Below are positions 53,590-64,000 of a DNA stretch of 64,000 nucleotides, one piece after another (positions within the stretch are counted from its first letter, which is position 1; each line of letters starts with the position of its first letter). The stretch is from Heligmosomoides polygyrus polygyrus (lineage: Eukaryota; Nematoda; Chromadorea; Rhabditida; Heligmosomidae), in NCBI GenBank assembly GCA_947396885.1, contig OX377204.1, positions 45,805,139-45,869,138 on the forward strand. Direction: 5' to 3'. A model generated the notes under the pieces. The model made no database searches. It was given only the letters and a program-made list of their open reading frames with translations, and was not told where the DNA came from. The translations under genes and the position numbers were made by a program.

Positions 53590-55150
53590 GGGCGGAAGGG
53601 TTGGGGGCGGGGGCGGGCACCCTTCTAGGCTCTATTTTGATTTACCATTAATGATTGTCTGATAAATTTCCGCTCCTCTCACTCCACCCCGTATTGCGCT
53701 AAGATGTGCAGTAAAAGCCATCTGCTCACCGAGATCCTCTATTCACGGGAATTTAGCCAGGTAATTAGTGAGTGGGCTCATTAACAAAGTTTTTTTTAGA
53801 AATAAAAACCCGTTGAAGGAATCAAGCATGCGCTAGTATTGCAACTGCCTCAGGAGATGTTAGAACGAATCGACGTATAGAAAAGGGAAAAAAATCGAGT
53901 GGCTTCCTGAGGCTGCAGCAAATTTCTTCCCTCAGAGAACAGAGAGATTTTGTGGAAAAGCGAGGTTTTCTTTATTCCAGATTTCGAATGCCGCCTCTTG
54001 GAAGTGTGTCGTGTGGGCAAGCAAGAACGCGGAAGTGCACGAAATACGAAGGTAGTATTACCTTCGACCTCTGTCTAATTTTGAAGGGTTCGCAGGCCTG
54101 TTGCTTTCACTTAGGTTCGCGTTCGTCGTAGTGTGTCATCCAAAGAACGGCATATCTGAGGGTAGCATATGACTTGAGGCAGGTGTGCAAGAAATTAACA
54201 AACAGTGAATCCCGCGCTCGGATGTCAACTAGCACGATCCTGACAAACACACCCTCGAATGGTTACCTATCATTTAAGCGCGCATTGGCGATGGAAATCC
54301 TTCATTCCTATCATTGCACACCCGAACCTCTCGTCGCTCAAGGAATGTGGAGCTGGGTTCTGCTTTTATGTATAATAGCTTTCTTCACATATTACTATTA
54401 GAGTAATTGCTAATTGTCTCTTGCTCTATTGCACTTCTGCCAAAACCAGTTGTGACCGACGGACGGAAGGACGGGAACACACACACACTACTACATTATA
54501 TATAGGTTATATATAGTAGCATATATAGACATTCACACCCATATATATATATTGCTTTTTCATTTATTTTTCAATTTTTCTATTTTTTGGTTCAATCCCA
54601 AAGGGGCCGCCTTATAACCGGATTTGCGTCCTAGCGCTCGTTCTCAGACGGAAGCCCAGTTATAAGGTAGGCTCCCGGAGAACATTATCAAAACAGTAAA
54701 ACAAAAACCGAAATAAAAACAAACAGCAATAAGAAGAAAAACAAAACAAACCACAATAGAAAGCACGCCCAGGCGTTCTTGGGTCGCCCCTATGTAGTGT
54801 ACCTCCCCACGGTGAGTGAATCGACGCGCACGCATTCGGTACGCGGGAACTCGAAAGCGGGAATTACAAGCGGAGCCGCTGGAGCTTCTTCATCGCTATT
54901 TCCTGGGGAGCACATCAGGTAGGCTCGTTTATATGTAATGCTGTGTGTGTTTATCCTCAAATAGGAGTGATTTACAAGTGATTATGAAGTGCCCCTCCCC
55001 CTTGTGATTGAACCAAAATTTTAAAAACGTATAATACAATCCATAAGTTTTAACTTAAAAACTTACCAGCCTTTGTAAGAGGTATCAATAAAATGAAACC
55101 GACTATGTTTATGTTAAAGCATATCAAATATATCCCTGTTAATATCTGTC
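53590..55150. other. No gene recognised; microsatellite near 54480-54560
   Basis: 53585-53615 is G-rich. 54481-54560 contains CA and TATA dinucleotide runs (ACACACACAC, ATATATATAT). The remaining sequence gives only short frames without motifs. Confidence 0.4.
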
Positions 55151-55156
55151 AAAATA

Positions 55157-55400
55157 TAGGGTGCGTAAAAAGTATTGACGCACTAAACGTAAACGTTAGA
55201 AATAACAACACATCATAAGATTTAACAAGTTTGTATATAAAATGTCGACAATGATCTAGCGAACAGAATAGCATCACTTGTATTTTATATGGGCTTCTTT
55301 GCTGCGAATGCAGGGGTGAAGACGCCGAGGAAAGGCACCGACGGTGCGCCGCAAGTAGTTCACGTCGATTTCGTTCCATGCTTTGACCAGATCACCCTTC
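55157..55400 (-). pseudogene. Tc1/mariner-type transposase, C-terminal remnant with one TIR
   Basis: On minus, VKAWNEIDVNYLRRTVGAFP, then RRLHPCIRSKEAHI, matches the C-terminal block of Tc1-like transposases (W..I...YLR....+F.RRL..CI+.KG.HI). The plus-strand left end TAGGGTGCGTAAAAAGTATT, next to TA, is a plausible terminal repeat. The rest of the element is absent. Confidence 0.6.
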
Positions 55401-55929
55401 ACTGACTTCATATATTTTGTATTATTTAATTTTGTTATTAACTTATTCTCAACATTTCTAATATTAAGGTAGAAAGAAAAGGAATCGTGTTCTCACTTAT
55501 GTGTTGTTTCAATTTGAGGAAAATTTCATGTTTCCTTTAGTAATTCTTGTATATATTCACTAGTTTTATTACGAATTGTGAGAATATCATCCATCGTATC
55601 TAAATGGTTGTATGTTAATAAAACGATTTTGTGTTACTAGCTTTTTGCAAAATTTATATTCAAACATTATAAACGTTAGATCAGCAAGTAATGGACTACA
55701 ATTAATTCCTTGTGATACTCCTTCAATTTGTTTATAAATTATTCTTGCAAAAATGTAAAGCAAAATTTAAGTATTTAGTGAAAAACATTAAATCTTTCGC
55801 CGTATAATATCTGTATTTATTTATAGTATTACTATACATTCTTGCTGTAATAAACACGCTTAGTACCGATTTGTCAGCGGAGGAGAGCACAGAAACCGTG
55901 TTTATTTGAGTGAACCATGGCTATCTTAC

Positions 55930-56187
55930 TATATATAAAGCAGCAAGCGTGTGTGTGTGTGTGTGCGTGTGTCCGTCCGTCACACTTGAGTTGGGGCGCG
56001 GCAGCCGAACACGTCGGCGACCGTGCATGGCGAGCCGCAGACGTGCCGAACACGTCGGCGACCGTTCATGGCGAGCCCCAGACGTGCCGAACACGTCGGC
56101 GACCGTGCATGGCGAGCCGTAGACGTGCCAAACACATCGGCAACCGTGCATGGCGAGCCGCAGACGTGCCGAACACGTCGGCGACAC
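55930..56187 (+). repeat. GT microsatellite followed by 41-bp minisatellite
   Basis: A TATATATAAAG/GTGTGTGTGTGT tract (55932-55975) leads into a tandem array whose GAACACGTCGGCGACC word starts at 56007, 56048, 56089, 56130 and 56171, an exact 41-bp period. Short frames across it are artefacts of the repeat. Part of this head recurs on minus at 36645-36725. Confidence 0.88.
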
Positions 56188-56820
56188 GAAACTTCGGCCC
56201 TGGGGGTAATCGAGGTCGCTGAACACGAATCTGAAGTCGACCAATCGATATCAATCGATATTATCGATTTTTTGAGGATGGCGTTCAAGCGGCGCGAAAC
56301 TTCGGCTTTGGGGGTAATCGAGGTCGCTAAACACGAATCTGAAGTCGGATCAATCGATATCGATCGATATTATCGATTTTTTGAGGATGGCGTTCAAGCG
56401 GCGCGAAACTTCGGCCTTGGGGGTAATCGAAGTCGCTGAACACAAATCTGAAGTCGGATCAATCGATATCGATCGATATCATCGATTTTTTGAGGATGAC
56501 GTTCAAGCGGCACGAAACTTCGGCCCTGGGGGTAACCGAGGTCGCTGAACACGAATCTGAAGTCGACCAATCGATATCGATGGATATTATCGATTTTTTG
56601 AGTATGGCGTTCAAGTGGCGCGAAACTTCGGCCTTGGGGGTAATCGAGGTCGCTGAACACGAATCTGAAGTCGGATCAATCGATATCGATCGATATTATC
56701 GATTTTTGAGGATAGCGTTCAAGTGGCGCGAAACTTCGGCCTTGGGGGTAATCGAGGTCGCTGAACACGAATCTGAAGTCGACCAATCCATATCGATCGA
56801 TATTATCGATTTTTGAGGAT
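56188..56820 (+). repeat. ATCGAT satellite, six units of about 108 bp
   Basis: Each unit contains GAAACTTCGG, GGTAATCGAGGTCGCTGAAC, CGAATCTGAAGTC and a palindromic ATCGATATCGATCGAT core followed by TTTTTGAGGATGGCGTTCAA. Units start near 56188, 56297, 56405, 56514, 56622 and 56729. A two-unit inverted copy lies at 35201-35415. Confidence 0.9.
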
Positions 56821-57830
56821 CACGTTGAGGTAGATCAGCCGATCCATCTCGATTAACATAATGGTCAGAAAGCCTAGGAAAGAATAGGAAACCCGTAGCG
56901 GCCATGGCGTCCTATTCTCGGGGTTTGGAGGCGAAGCCCGCCGAACGACTGGTGGTCTCATAATGGAGCGGGAATCAGCCCGCTTAGTAGCGGGAATTAC
57001 TGGTTTCGACTGGTTTTGGTAATGCAGTCGATTTCTATGGAATCAGTACGGCTATACTGAACGCGTTCATCTACTACGACATCGCTAAGAAGCGCCACCC
57101 TCCAACTAGAATTGGATAAGCCTTCCTTAGCAAGCTCTCTTGTGATTGGCCAACTCTACGTGCATCTAGAGGGCGGGAGAGCCAAACCGAAACTGCCCCA
57201 CAACTCCGCCGTCTAGCAGAATTTGATCAATATTTGGAATCAGCGTTTGATGCCGCATCCCGTGATATACGGCTTATTTCAAAGTGCTGTGGGCATCTAA
57301 TATCCTTTCCTTGCAAGCTTCGTTGACGTAGTGGGTACGGTCATATGTCAGGAGCGGATAATTGGGAATACGATTTTCACGTCGCTTGTATTATTGTTGG
57401 GTTACTGTATTCCTCATTCTGACCATGAGTCAATTTGGATGCACTTCTCGGAGGATTTTCCTAAATAACACGACTTAACGCAAATGAGAGATCGAAAACG
57501 GATAGTCTCCGAAATATTCTTCGGTGATGTTATGACTTTAGAAATTCTTACTAAAGTGATAGTGAGGAATTTTTCTGCATCTGTCATTAATCATACGAAT
57601 AATATCACATGTTGGCAGTAGAGAACGAAAATTTAGCTGCAACCTCGAAAGTTCCTTCTCGAAATGAAGCACTTGACAGGGGCTTCTCCCTCCCCTAAGA
57701 CCATGACAGTGTTTAGACTCTAGGAAAAAGTGTGAAGACACTCTTAATAACGCTCTCCTACATTCCACTGCAAAATTAGGTCTATACAAGAGCTGAAAGA
57801 AACTCGAATGAAATATGACCCTCCTATTGT

Positions 57831-57866
57831 ATGCTCATAGGAGCCACCCTCCTATGAGCATTCAAT
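57831..57866. repeat. 14-bp hairpin upstream of U6
   Basis: TATGCTCATAGGAG and CTCCTATGAGCATT are inverted around CCACC. It ends 5 bases before the U6-like gene. Whether it has a promoter role is unknown. Confidence 0.6.
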
Positions 57867-57871
57867 ATGTT

Positions 57872-57971
57872 GTCCATTCCTGAACATGAATTAAGATTGG
57901 AACAATACAGAGAAGATTAGCATGGAGCTGCGTAAGTATGGCACGCAAATTCGTGAAGCTTTCGAAAAATT
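57872..57971 (+). ncRNA. U6 snRNA, divergent or pseudogene
   Basis: The central part (TTGGAACAATACAGAGAAGA, then TTAGCATGG) is identical to the conserved U6 core, including the ACAGAGA box and the AGC triad. GGCACGCAAATTCGTGAAGC preserves the 3' part of the internal stem-loop. The 5' stem keeps length and GAACAT but is otherwise changed. The internal stem-loop 5' strand (CATGGAGCTGCGTAAGTATG) departs from CCCCUGCGCAAGGAUGA, and no T run terminates the gene. Most likely a pseudogene; a variant cannot be excluded. Confidence 0.8.
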
Positions 57972-58009
57972 CTCAGTCGGGTCTATAGAAGTGATCGAAG
58001 GTCCTATTC

Positions 58010-58150
58010 GAATAGGCATTCCAATGATTTTCATTCGAATTTGATCATTCGAATTCGAAGATTCAAAAAATCGCGTTTTCGAATATATTCGAATTCCAAT
58101 ATTCGAAGTTTGTGAGCATTCGAAACCATTCGAATATTCGAAAAAATTTC
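58010..58150. repeat. TTCGAAT/ATTCGAA-rich low-complexity block
   Basis: More than ten ATTCGAA-type palindromic words are clustered here. The pattern resembles the subterminal word arrays of the two hAT elements, but no terminal repeats were found. Confidence 0.6.
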
Positions 58151-58339
58151 GACAACACAACTGTAGTCTGGTTTGATCAATGGTCTTATAGAGTCTGCCT
58201 TAGCTTCACATCTGCTCATTTCTACAGCGAACTTTCCGTCTTCTACTGTTTTTCCCGCGGTATCCCACGTCCTCTGGTCCTACTAAACCGTCAAGAGTGG
58301 TCATTTCGCCGCCATTGCATGGTTTGGCTGAGCGACTAG

Positions 58340-58960
58340 GCCAGATCGCTGCTTAGAAAGATATTTCGTCCTACGCTAAGCCGCTTGTTGAAGTGATCGT
58401 TGACACTAAGAGGGAACTGTCTGAGGTCGCTCGTTACTGCCGCCCCATTCTGTGCGACAACAAAGCATTCAGAGAACAGAATCTAATGTTGAAAAATCAA
58501 ATCAGCCAACCGTTATTTACGAACGGACAAAAATTCACACAATTGAACGCTGCTGCCGCCGTGTCTTCGGTTCCGTCGTCTGTTACTGAACACTCCAGCG
58601 ATCCTGACCTTCCTCTATCCATAGTGATCTTAGGCGTTTCCGAGAGATAAGCTGTTCTATCTATCGCTGTCATCATGATATTCGGTGTACTAATTCTTGA
58701 GTTCCTAAGTATTGAATGCTTACATTCGCTGTACACCGTTTGGGTAGCCCTAAATACTATCACAAGAGTAGGTTGCTTAAGGTTATTTTGCCTACCAGTA
58801 GATGCTAGAAGAGGTCTTAAGGCGAGCACCTCCTTCATCTCTTTCATCAGCGCGGGTCCTATATTCCGCCCTTCTCTCCCTAAAGAGGAAAGAGATCAAA
58901 GACGGGATGACCGTCAGAAGCTCTTGCTCGCTTGCAAACCAACGCTGTAACTAGTGCTTC
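58340..58960 (+). pseudogene. LINE ORF1-like protein, two frames
   Basis: 58393-58650 encodes a coiled-coil-like segment (DTKRELSEVARYC, FREQNLMLKNQI) ending SIVILGVSE, the block that opens the nucleic-acid-binding domain of nematode CR1-type ORF1. After a stop the reading resumes at about 58675 with EFLSIECLHSLYTVW, an RLLK-like segment, and IFRPSLPKEERDQRRDDRQ, the C-terminal motif. The EN/RT of the element is not contiguous; an RT remnant lies at 60990-61330. Confidence 0.65.
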
Positions 58961-59316
58961 TCGTAACACTCCTGATATGTATAATGAATTATGAACGCTG
59001 CTCTGCAGCACAATCGTGGCCGGGAAACGGCTGAAAAGTGACCGGCGATAGGAGCGTTGATTCCTCGTTAAACTCGAATACCGATATGGTTTCCTTACTC
59101 TGCCTCGCACGATAACACTATTCTTACAGAAGATGCGATCGCGTTCAGAAAAAAGGAGGGGAGTCCTTATTCTTCTTAGAAATATCATTCACTTCACTAA
59201 TGAAATATTCAAAGAATCGACTTACAATGGATATGAAATTTTGGCACGTGACTTTATTTTCTGTGTCTTAGTGGTCAGGGTTATTATGGTGTACCAGGTA
59301 ATAAATGACCAGTACT

Positions 59317-60065
59317 GTATCACCTGTATCACCTGTCGTCCCGTTGATCATCGAATTGCTCGAGCGGGTGCCAGCAGCGTCTCCATTCGTCCCTGTCGCG
59401 TGCCAGAGTGGTCCAATGGAAGCTCCTCGCTCGAGGGACACGAAGAGCGTCATATCGGTCGTTCATGCTTTCACGAAGAAGTCCGACCAACGCGTTGGTG
59501 GGCGTCCCGGTATTCTCTTGACATCCCGCGGAATCCAGTCGGTAACGGCTCTCGTCCAGCGGGTGTCAGCGAATCGCATTACGCGGTCGGCCCACCCAAT
59601 TTTCGGCGACTTGGCCCATGCAACAGCGTCTCTGGTCTTCGAGCGTCGGCGAAGCTCGGAACTCCGGAGGCCTTCTCTCACTTGCGTGAGTCGTTTCACT
59701 CCGAGCATCGTCCTCTCGATTCCACGCTGCGCGACGCTGATCGCGTGTTCATCCTGCTTTCGTATAGCCCAGGTCTCTGAGGCGTATGTTAGGGCAGGAA
59801 GAACAGTGGAGTCGAATAGGTGGGCACGGAGTCGGACGTTCTTCGTCTTCTTCGCGACTTCTTCGACGCTCTTGAAAGCTCCCCAAGCCGCTCCTTTCCT
59901 CCTGCTCAGCTCTGGTGCTAGGTCGTTGGCCATGTTGACTTCGCGACCCAGATACACATAGCTGGAGCATTCGGAGATGTTCGTTCCGTTGAGCGAGAAT
60001 GGGGCATCAGAAACCCATCCGTTCCTCATGAACATCGTCTTCGTAAGATTCAGCTGCAGTCCAAC
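59317..60065 (-). mobile_element. RTE family 1, 5'-truncated insertion
   Basis: A 10-bp target duplication GACCAGTACT (59307-59316 and 60066-60075) brackets 749 bp of RTE family 1 3' end. Two GTGATACAG tail units are present. 5' truncation right at the duplication is the usual product of incomplete target-primed reverse transcription. Confidence 0.9.
59340..60065 (-). pseudogene. RTE family 1 reverse transcriptase C-terminus
   Basis: From LQLNLTKTMFMRNGWVSD through LTYASETWAIRKQDEHAIS to GRPPTRWSDFFVKA the frame is open. A 1-base deletion near 59470 then breaks the last 45 residues. It closely matches 13610-14340. Confidence 0.88.
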
Positions 60066-60075
60066 GACCAGTACT

Positions 60076-60989
60076 AGCAAACTTCAATCTGACAGAACTA
60101 CATTGGTTTGGGGGTTGTGCATCAAATTCTATATCTAGGGAGTTTTTTTTTTAATATTCACGAACAAAAGCAATTTTTGGTAGTATCAACATGGGGCACT
60201 CCCTTTCTTGATCGGGTCATGATTACCAATGTTGATTCGTTCCTAACTGTTGGGACAGTGACTATGCCTCCGTCGAATTTTTAATGAATGTTGTGATGGG
60301 TAAGAGGTTTTAAAGCGGCTGACTACGCAGTCATAGGGATGTGTTCACCTGGTATTGATTGGTTCCGCTCCATCAGTTGTATTGCGTCCGTTAGTTCCGT
60401 TATGAGATGTTTCTCGCCATCGTACTACACGTGTTGGATAGTTTCATCCTACTATGCAAAGTAAAGGGCTGTGTTGGTACTCCCGACTATTTGAATAGGA
60501 TGAGGCAACGGCGTAAACGGTTATGGCATAATGCTCTCCCTGATGGTAGAGAATCGCTTGGTCACTGTACAAGAATTTCAACAATAAACTGAAAGACACC
60601 CTTTTCATGTGTAACTGCGGCATAGAAAATAAACTATTATAGTGAGTCTAGTGGTCAAGGGAAAAGTTTAAGCTTGTATCACCAAACGACTTATAGAAAA
60701 AGCAGATTCCAGCCTTAGTTGCTGATCGATCGAATATAGCTAGTAGCTAGAAGAAATAGCTAGAAGTTTTTGCGCATACATTTCACAAAACTTTCTCTAA
60801 ACCTACTGATACTTGCTGTGGCGATATTGCTTTTAGTTTTCCTCCAATGAAACATTTCTTCTGGTTTTACAGCGATAAAATTCTTGAACTATTATCCAGG
60901 TGGCCCGTTCCTGCTCCATTACCTCGAATTTGTTTCCCTTACAGTTTATAAGGCAACTTTTAGTTAACATAGTCCTCTTCTTAAATTCC
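60076..60989. other. No gene recognised
   Basis: AT-rich sequence with no motif-bearing frame. Confidence 0.4.
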
Positions 60990-61330
60990 TATTTAACTTG
61001 TCATATATGAGAGGTGATGTTTCTTCTCGCTGGAAACATTTCTTTATTGTTCCCATTCCAAAAAATCTGCCTTTAACAGTCTTGAGCGTTATCGTCGCGT
61101 TAGTATTACTTCAATTTTTGCAAGAACTTTTGAAAAAATAACTAAGCAAGGGCTTATTGAGCATCTGGAAAAGCATAACGTCATTTCTACCTCCTAGCGT
61201 GGTTTTTGGAAAGGGAGGTCTGCTGAAACAGCCTGCTTTAGTCGTTTAATGTTTGTACCTATGGTATAGATGTACAGGTCCATGTCCATTTACTCTGTCT
61301 TCCCTAGAGCGTTTGATGAAGTTCCAACCT
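60990..61330 (+). pseudogene. CR1-like LINE reverse transcriptase, N-terminal remnant
   Basis: With frame changes the translation gives FNLSYMRGDVSSRWKHFFIV, PIPKK, then LERYRRVSITSIFARTFEKI, a HLEKHNVIS segment and a GFWKGRSAETACF segment. These are RT0-RT2 of a non-LTR RT (WK...PIPKK..., YRPISLTSI..K.FEKI, HGF...RS..T). Stops interrupt it, and it ends before the palm aspartates. Confidence 0.65.
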
Positions 61331-61574
61331 CCAAATTACTTAGAAGTTAGAAGCTGCAGGGGTGCATGCATGAGTTCTTCAGCGGCTTAAGAGTTTTCTC
61401 GTTGACCGTACCTATCATGTACAGTACCGGACATGTCGCTGCGTCCAACAACCATAAGCGGCGCAAAAGGTGAGAAGCGGCGCAAAAGGGCGCCGGAGAG
61501 CGCCGTTTTCCGCTCGCCACGCGCCGCGTCTGAGGCAAGTCGCGTTAGTGCGCGGCGTCCTCGACTTCTGGACG

Positions 61575-62900
61575 TTAGACTGAATGAAGGAGCTTATCCA
61601 TGCGTTCGGACGAGCATGGCCTACTGTTTGGAACTAACTTCCGGCATGGCGCGCGCTCTGAACAATGCATGTAGGCCGGCAGAATCAATCGAGTGGGCGA
61701 GACCACTCGCAGAGCGACGTTAGGCTGATGGGCTGATGGAAGGAGCCTATCCATGCGTTCGGACGAGCATGGCCTACTGTTTGGAACTAACTGCCGGCAT
61801 GGCGCGCGCTCTGAACAATGCATATAGGCCCGGCAGAATCAATCGAGTGGGAGCGACAACCTGTACAGCAAGCGACAGCTTGAACAATGAGCGCATGGGA
61901 AGTTTTAACGAAAATGCCTAGCCTTGCTACTCAGGCATTGCTCTAGGACTGTCCAGCTTGCATCTGGAGTGCGCCGTGAACAATGCATATAGAATCGAAC
62001 CTATCAATCGAGTGGGCGCGGAAGCTTGTACAGTGAGAGTTTGAGCAGTTTTATCAGAAATCCTAGCCGCCCTACTCAAGAGCTGCTCTGGGACTGTCCA
62101 GCTTGCATCTGGAGTACGCCGTGAACAATGCATATAGAATCGAACCTATCAATCGAGTGGGCGCGGAAGCTTGTAGAGTGAGAGTTTGAGGAGTTTTATC
62201 AGAAATCCCTAGCCGCCCTACTCAGGCATTGCTCTAGGACTGTCCAGCTTGCATCTGGAGTGCGCCGTGAACAATGCATATAGAAGCGGACCTATCAATC
62301 GAGTGGGCGCGGAAGCTTGTACAGTGAGAGTTTGAGCAGTTTTATCAGAAATCCCTAGCCGCCCTACTCAGGAGCTGCTCTGGGACTGTCCAGCTTGCAT
62401 CTGGAGTGCGCCGTGAACAATGCATATAGAATCGAACCTATCAATCGAGTGGGCGAGGAAGCTTGTACAGTGAGAGTTTGAGCAGTTTTATCAGAAATCC
62501 CTAGCCGCCCTACTCAGGAGCTGCTCTGGGACTGTCCAGCTTGCATCTGGAGTGCGCCGTGAACAATGCATATAGAATCGAGCCTATCAATCGAGTGGGC
62601 GCGGAAGCTTGTAGAGTGAGAGTTTGAGGAGTATTATCAGAAATCCCTAGCCGCCCTACTCAGGAGCTGCTCTAGGACTGTCCAGCTTGCATCTGGAATG
62701 CGCCCTGAACAATGCATATAGAATCGAACCTATCAATCGACTGGGCGCGGAAGCTTGTAGAGTGAGAGTTTAAGGAGTTTTATCAGAAATCCCTAGCCGC
62801 CCTACTCAGGAGCTGCTCTAGGACTGTCCAGCTTGCATCTGGAGTGCGCCGAACAAAGCATATAGAATCGAACCTATCAATTGAGTGGGCCGACCGCTCG
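61575..62900 (+). repeat. 146-bp satellite array with divergent leading units
   Basis: The word GTCCAGCTTGCATCTGGA starts at 61951, 62096, 62242, 62388, 62534, 62680 and 62826, giving a period of 145-146 bp over seven units. Two longer related units (about 155 bp) precede it from about 61575, sharing GAACAATGCATRTAG and CAATCGAGTGGGCG. No coding capacity. Confidence 0.92.
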
Positions 62901-62924
62901 CAAATTGCACGCGCGGGCGTGTTT

Positions 62925-64000
62925 GGAGCGCGATAACTCTGTCAAGTGTGAACCCTTCCGGCTACAGCTTGTGGATTTTGTAGTCAGTAAAAAGCTATAG
63001 CAGCTCGCCGAAGCACAGCGAAGTAGCCTAAGAACTGACAAAGTTACGGTGGTGCAAAAATGCAGGTCAGGCTTGTGTGACACGATTTTTTCCAAATTCA
63101 GTCGACCCCTGCGGAAGGACGCGGAAAGCTAGCATCTTACAAATATGCAGGCGAGCAGAACGCTTAAGGTTCTTTACGAAAACGTGCTTACAACTCCCTA
63201 GCTTATTAAATTGCCTTAATACCAGCTGCGCCTTTAGAGCGGCGGACGGCAACAGTAAAGATTCTTCCGCCCCTATTCCTTCCGTTTTTGAGTTTTCGGC
63301 AAAAAAACCTGAAATGACACTGTTCTGTTCAGCTCGATGAGCTCTATCGAACGGTGTTAATCTCGACCAATTTTGGAGATATCGATCTTTTGATAATTTT
63401 GCATCGGGGGTGAGGCCGCAGCGGAGGGCCGATGACGTCACCGAAAACCAATATTTTGGAATCTGGCCAAGTTGGACACCATTCGATAGCGCTGTTGATG
63501 GTGAATGGAACGTTTTTACGTAGAGCGGCGAGAACTGTGATGTGAGCGAGTAAGAGCGAGGAGAGCATGATCATTGTTGTGATAAATTGTGCGCGCGGCG
63601 TCTTCTGAGCGCGATAGCTCTGTAAAGTGTGAACCTTTCCGGTTGCAGCTTGTGGGTTTTGTAGGAAGCAAAATGTTCTAGTAGTGTGCCAAAATACGGT
63701 AATGTAGCTTATGATTGGACAAAGTTGCGGTGTTGCAAAAATGCAGGTCAGGCTTGTGTGACACGATTTTTTCCAAATTCAGTCGACACCTGCGGAAAGA
63801 CGCGGAGAGGTAGCATCTTACAAATATGCAGGCGAGCAGGACGCTTAAGGTTCTTTACGTGCTTACAACTCCCTAGCTTATTAAATTGCCTTAGTACCAG
63901 CTGCCGTTTTAGAGCGGCGAAGGCAACAGTGAAGCTTCTTCCCCCCTTAATCCTTCCGGTTTAGAGTTTTCCGCACTCGCAATGACACCGTTATCTTCAA
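62925..64000 (+). repeat. Direct repeat of about 660-bp period, cut by the window end
   Basis: 62925-63320 recurs at 63588-63985 with high similarity, including an unbroken GCAGGTCAGGCTTGTGTGAC and CGATTTTTTCCAAATTCAGT. The intervening 63321-63587 is single copy here. This could be the start of a further tandem array adjoining the satellite. Confidence 0.85.

Noticed and set aside
55910..56290. Repetitive arginine-rich frames on both strands over the 41-bp array.
   Set aside because: Tandem DNA with open frames by periodicity; no start context or splice sites.
56023..56905. Repeated protein-like units (ETSALGVIEVAEHESEV) across the satellite.
   Set aside because: The period and drift follow the DNA satellite, and frames change between units; not a repeat protein.
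59133..59961. Plus-strand frames of 215-218 codons near 59.1-60.0 kb.
   Set aside because: They are the antisense of the RTE family 1 reverse transcriptase at 59340-60065.
56007..62900. Regularly spaced repeats considered as CRISPR.
   Set aside because: They are contiguous tandem arrays without unique spacers, in a eukaryotic context.

Overview
This looks like chromosomal DNA of a parasitic clade V nematode, hookworm- or strongylid-like. The evidence is short GT-AG introns with TTTCAG-type acceptors, a DC-STAMP-domain gene resembling nematode SPE-42/SPE-49, mariner, Tc1-like and hAT elements, an env-bearing BEL/Pao element, and two RTE retrotransposon families of a type I associate with hookworm assemblies. 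The species assignment is inference. No bacterial genes, operons or CRISPR arrays are visible.

Layout. 1-6.35 kb (minus): BEL/Pao retrotransposon running off the left edge. It has gag, zinc knuckles, protease, integrase and an envelope-like region, but reverse transcriptase is missing. 6.47-9.88 kb: two abutting 5'-truncated CR1-like LINEs. 10.49-14.66 kb: a long-TIR DNA element with a full-length RTE (family 1) inserted in it, flanked by a 16-17 bp duplication. 16.2 kb: a strong RNA hairpin.

17.96-41.59 kb (minus): one host gene. I assembled thirteen exons from intact splice sites, a consistent frame and family motifs. It encodes a multi-pass DC-STAMP protein of the sperm/cell-fusion type. 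Its introns are packed with mobile DNA: a 5046-bp foldback element with 1098-bp inverted repeats holding two dead mariners, two MITE candidates, a LINE remnant, an RTE family 2 fragment, a hAT-type element with 8-bp duplications, and a near-complete RTE family 2 copy with a perfect 14-bp duplication.

42.1 kb: a tRNA-like gene with Pol III terminator. 42.6-43.4 kb: decayed LINE pieces. 44.3-49.9 kb: a nested inverted-repeat domain with a hAT element (8-bp duplication) in one arm and a pair of opposed tRNA-derived SINEs at its centre. 50-55 kb: mostly unassigned sequence with a LINE fragment, a hammerhead-like motif and a Tc1-like transposase tail. 55.9-56.8 kb: 41-bp and about 108-bp tandem arrays. 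57.9 kb: a divergent U6 snRNA. 58.3-61.3 kb: LINE ORF1 and RT remnants with a 5'-truncated RTE family 1 insertion. 61.6-62.9 kb: a 146-bp satellite. 62.9-64 kb: a direct repeat of about 660-bp period running off the right edge.

The best-supported functional loci are the DC-STAMP gene and possibly the tRNA and U6. Nearly everything else is transposon or repeat sequence.
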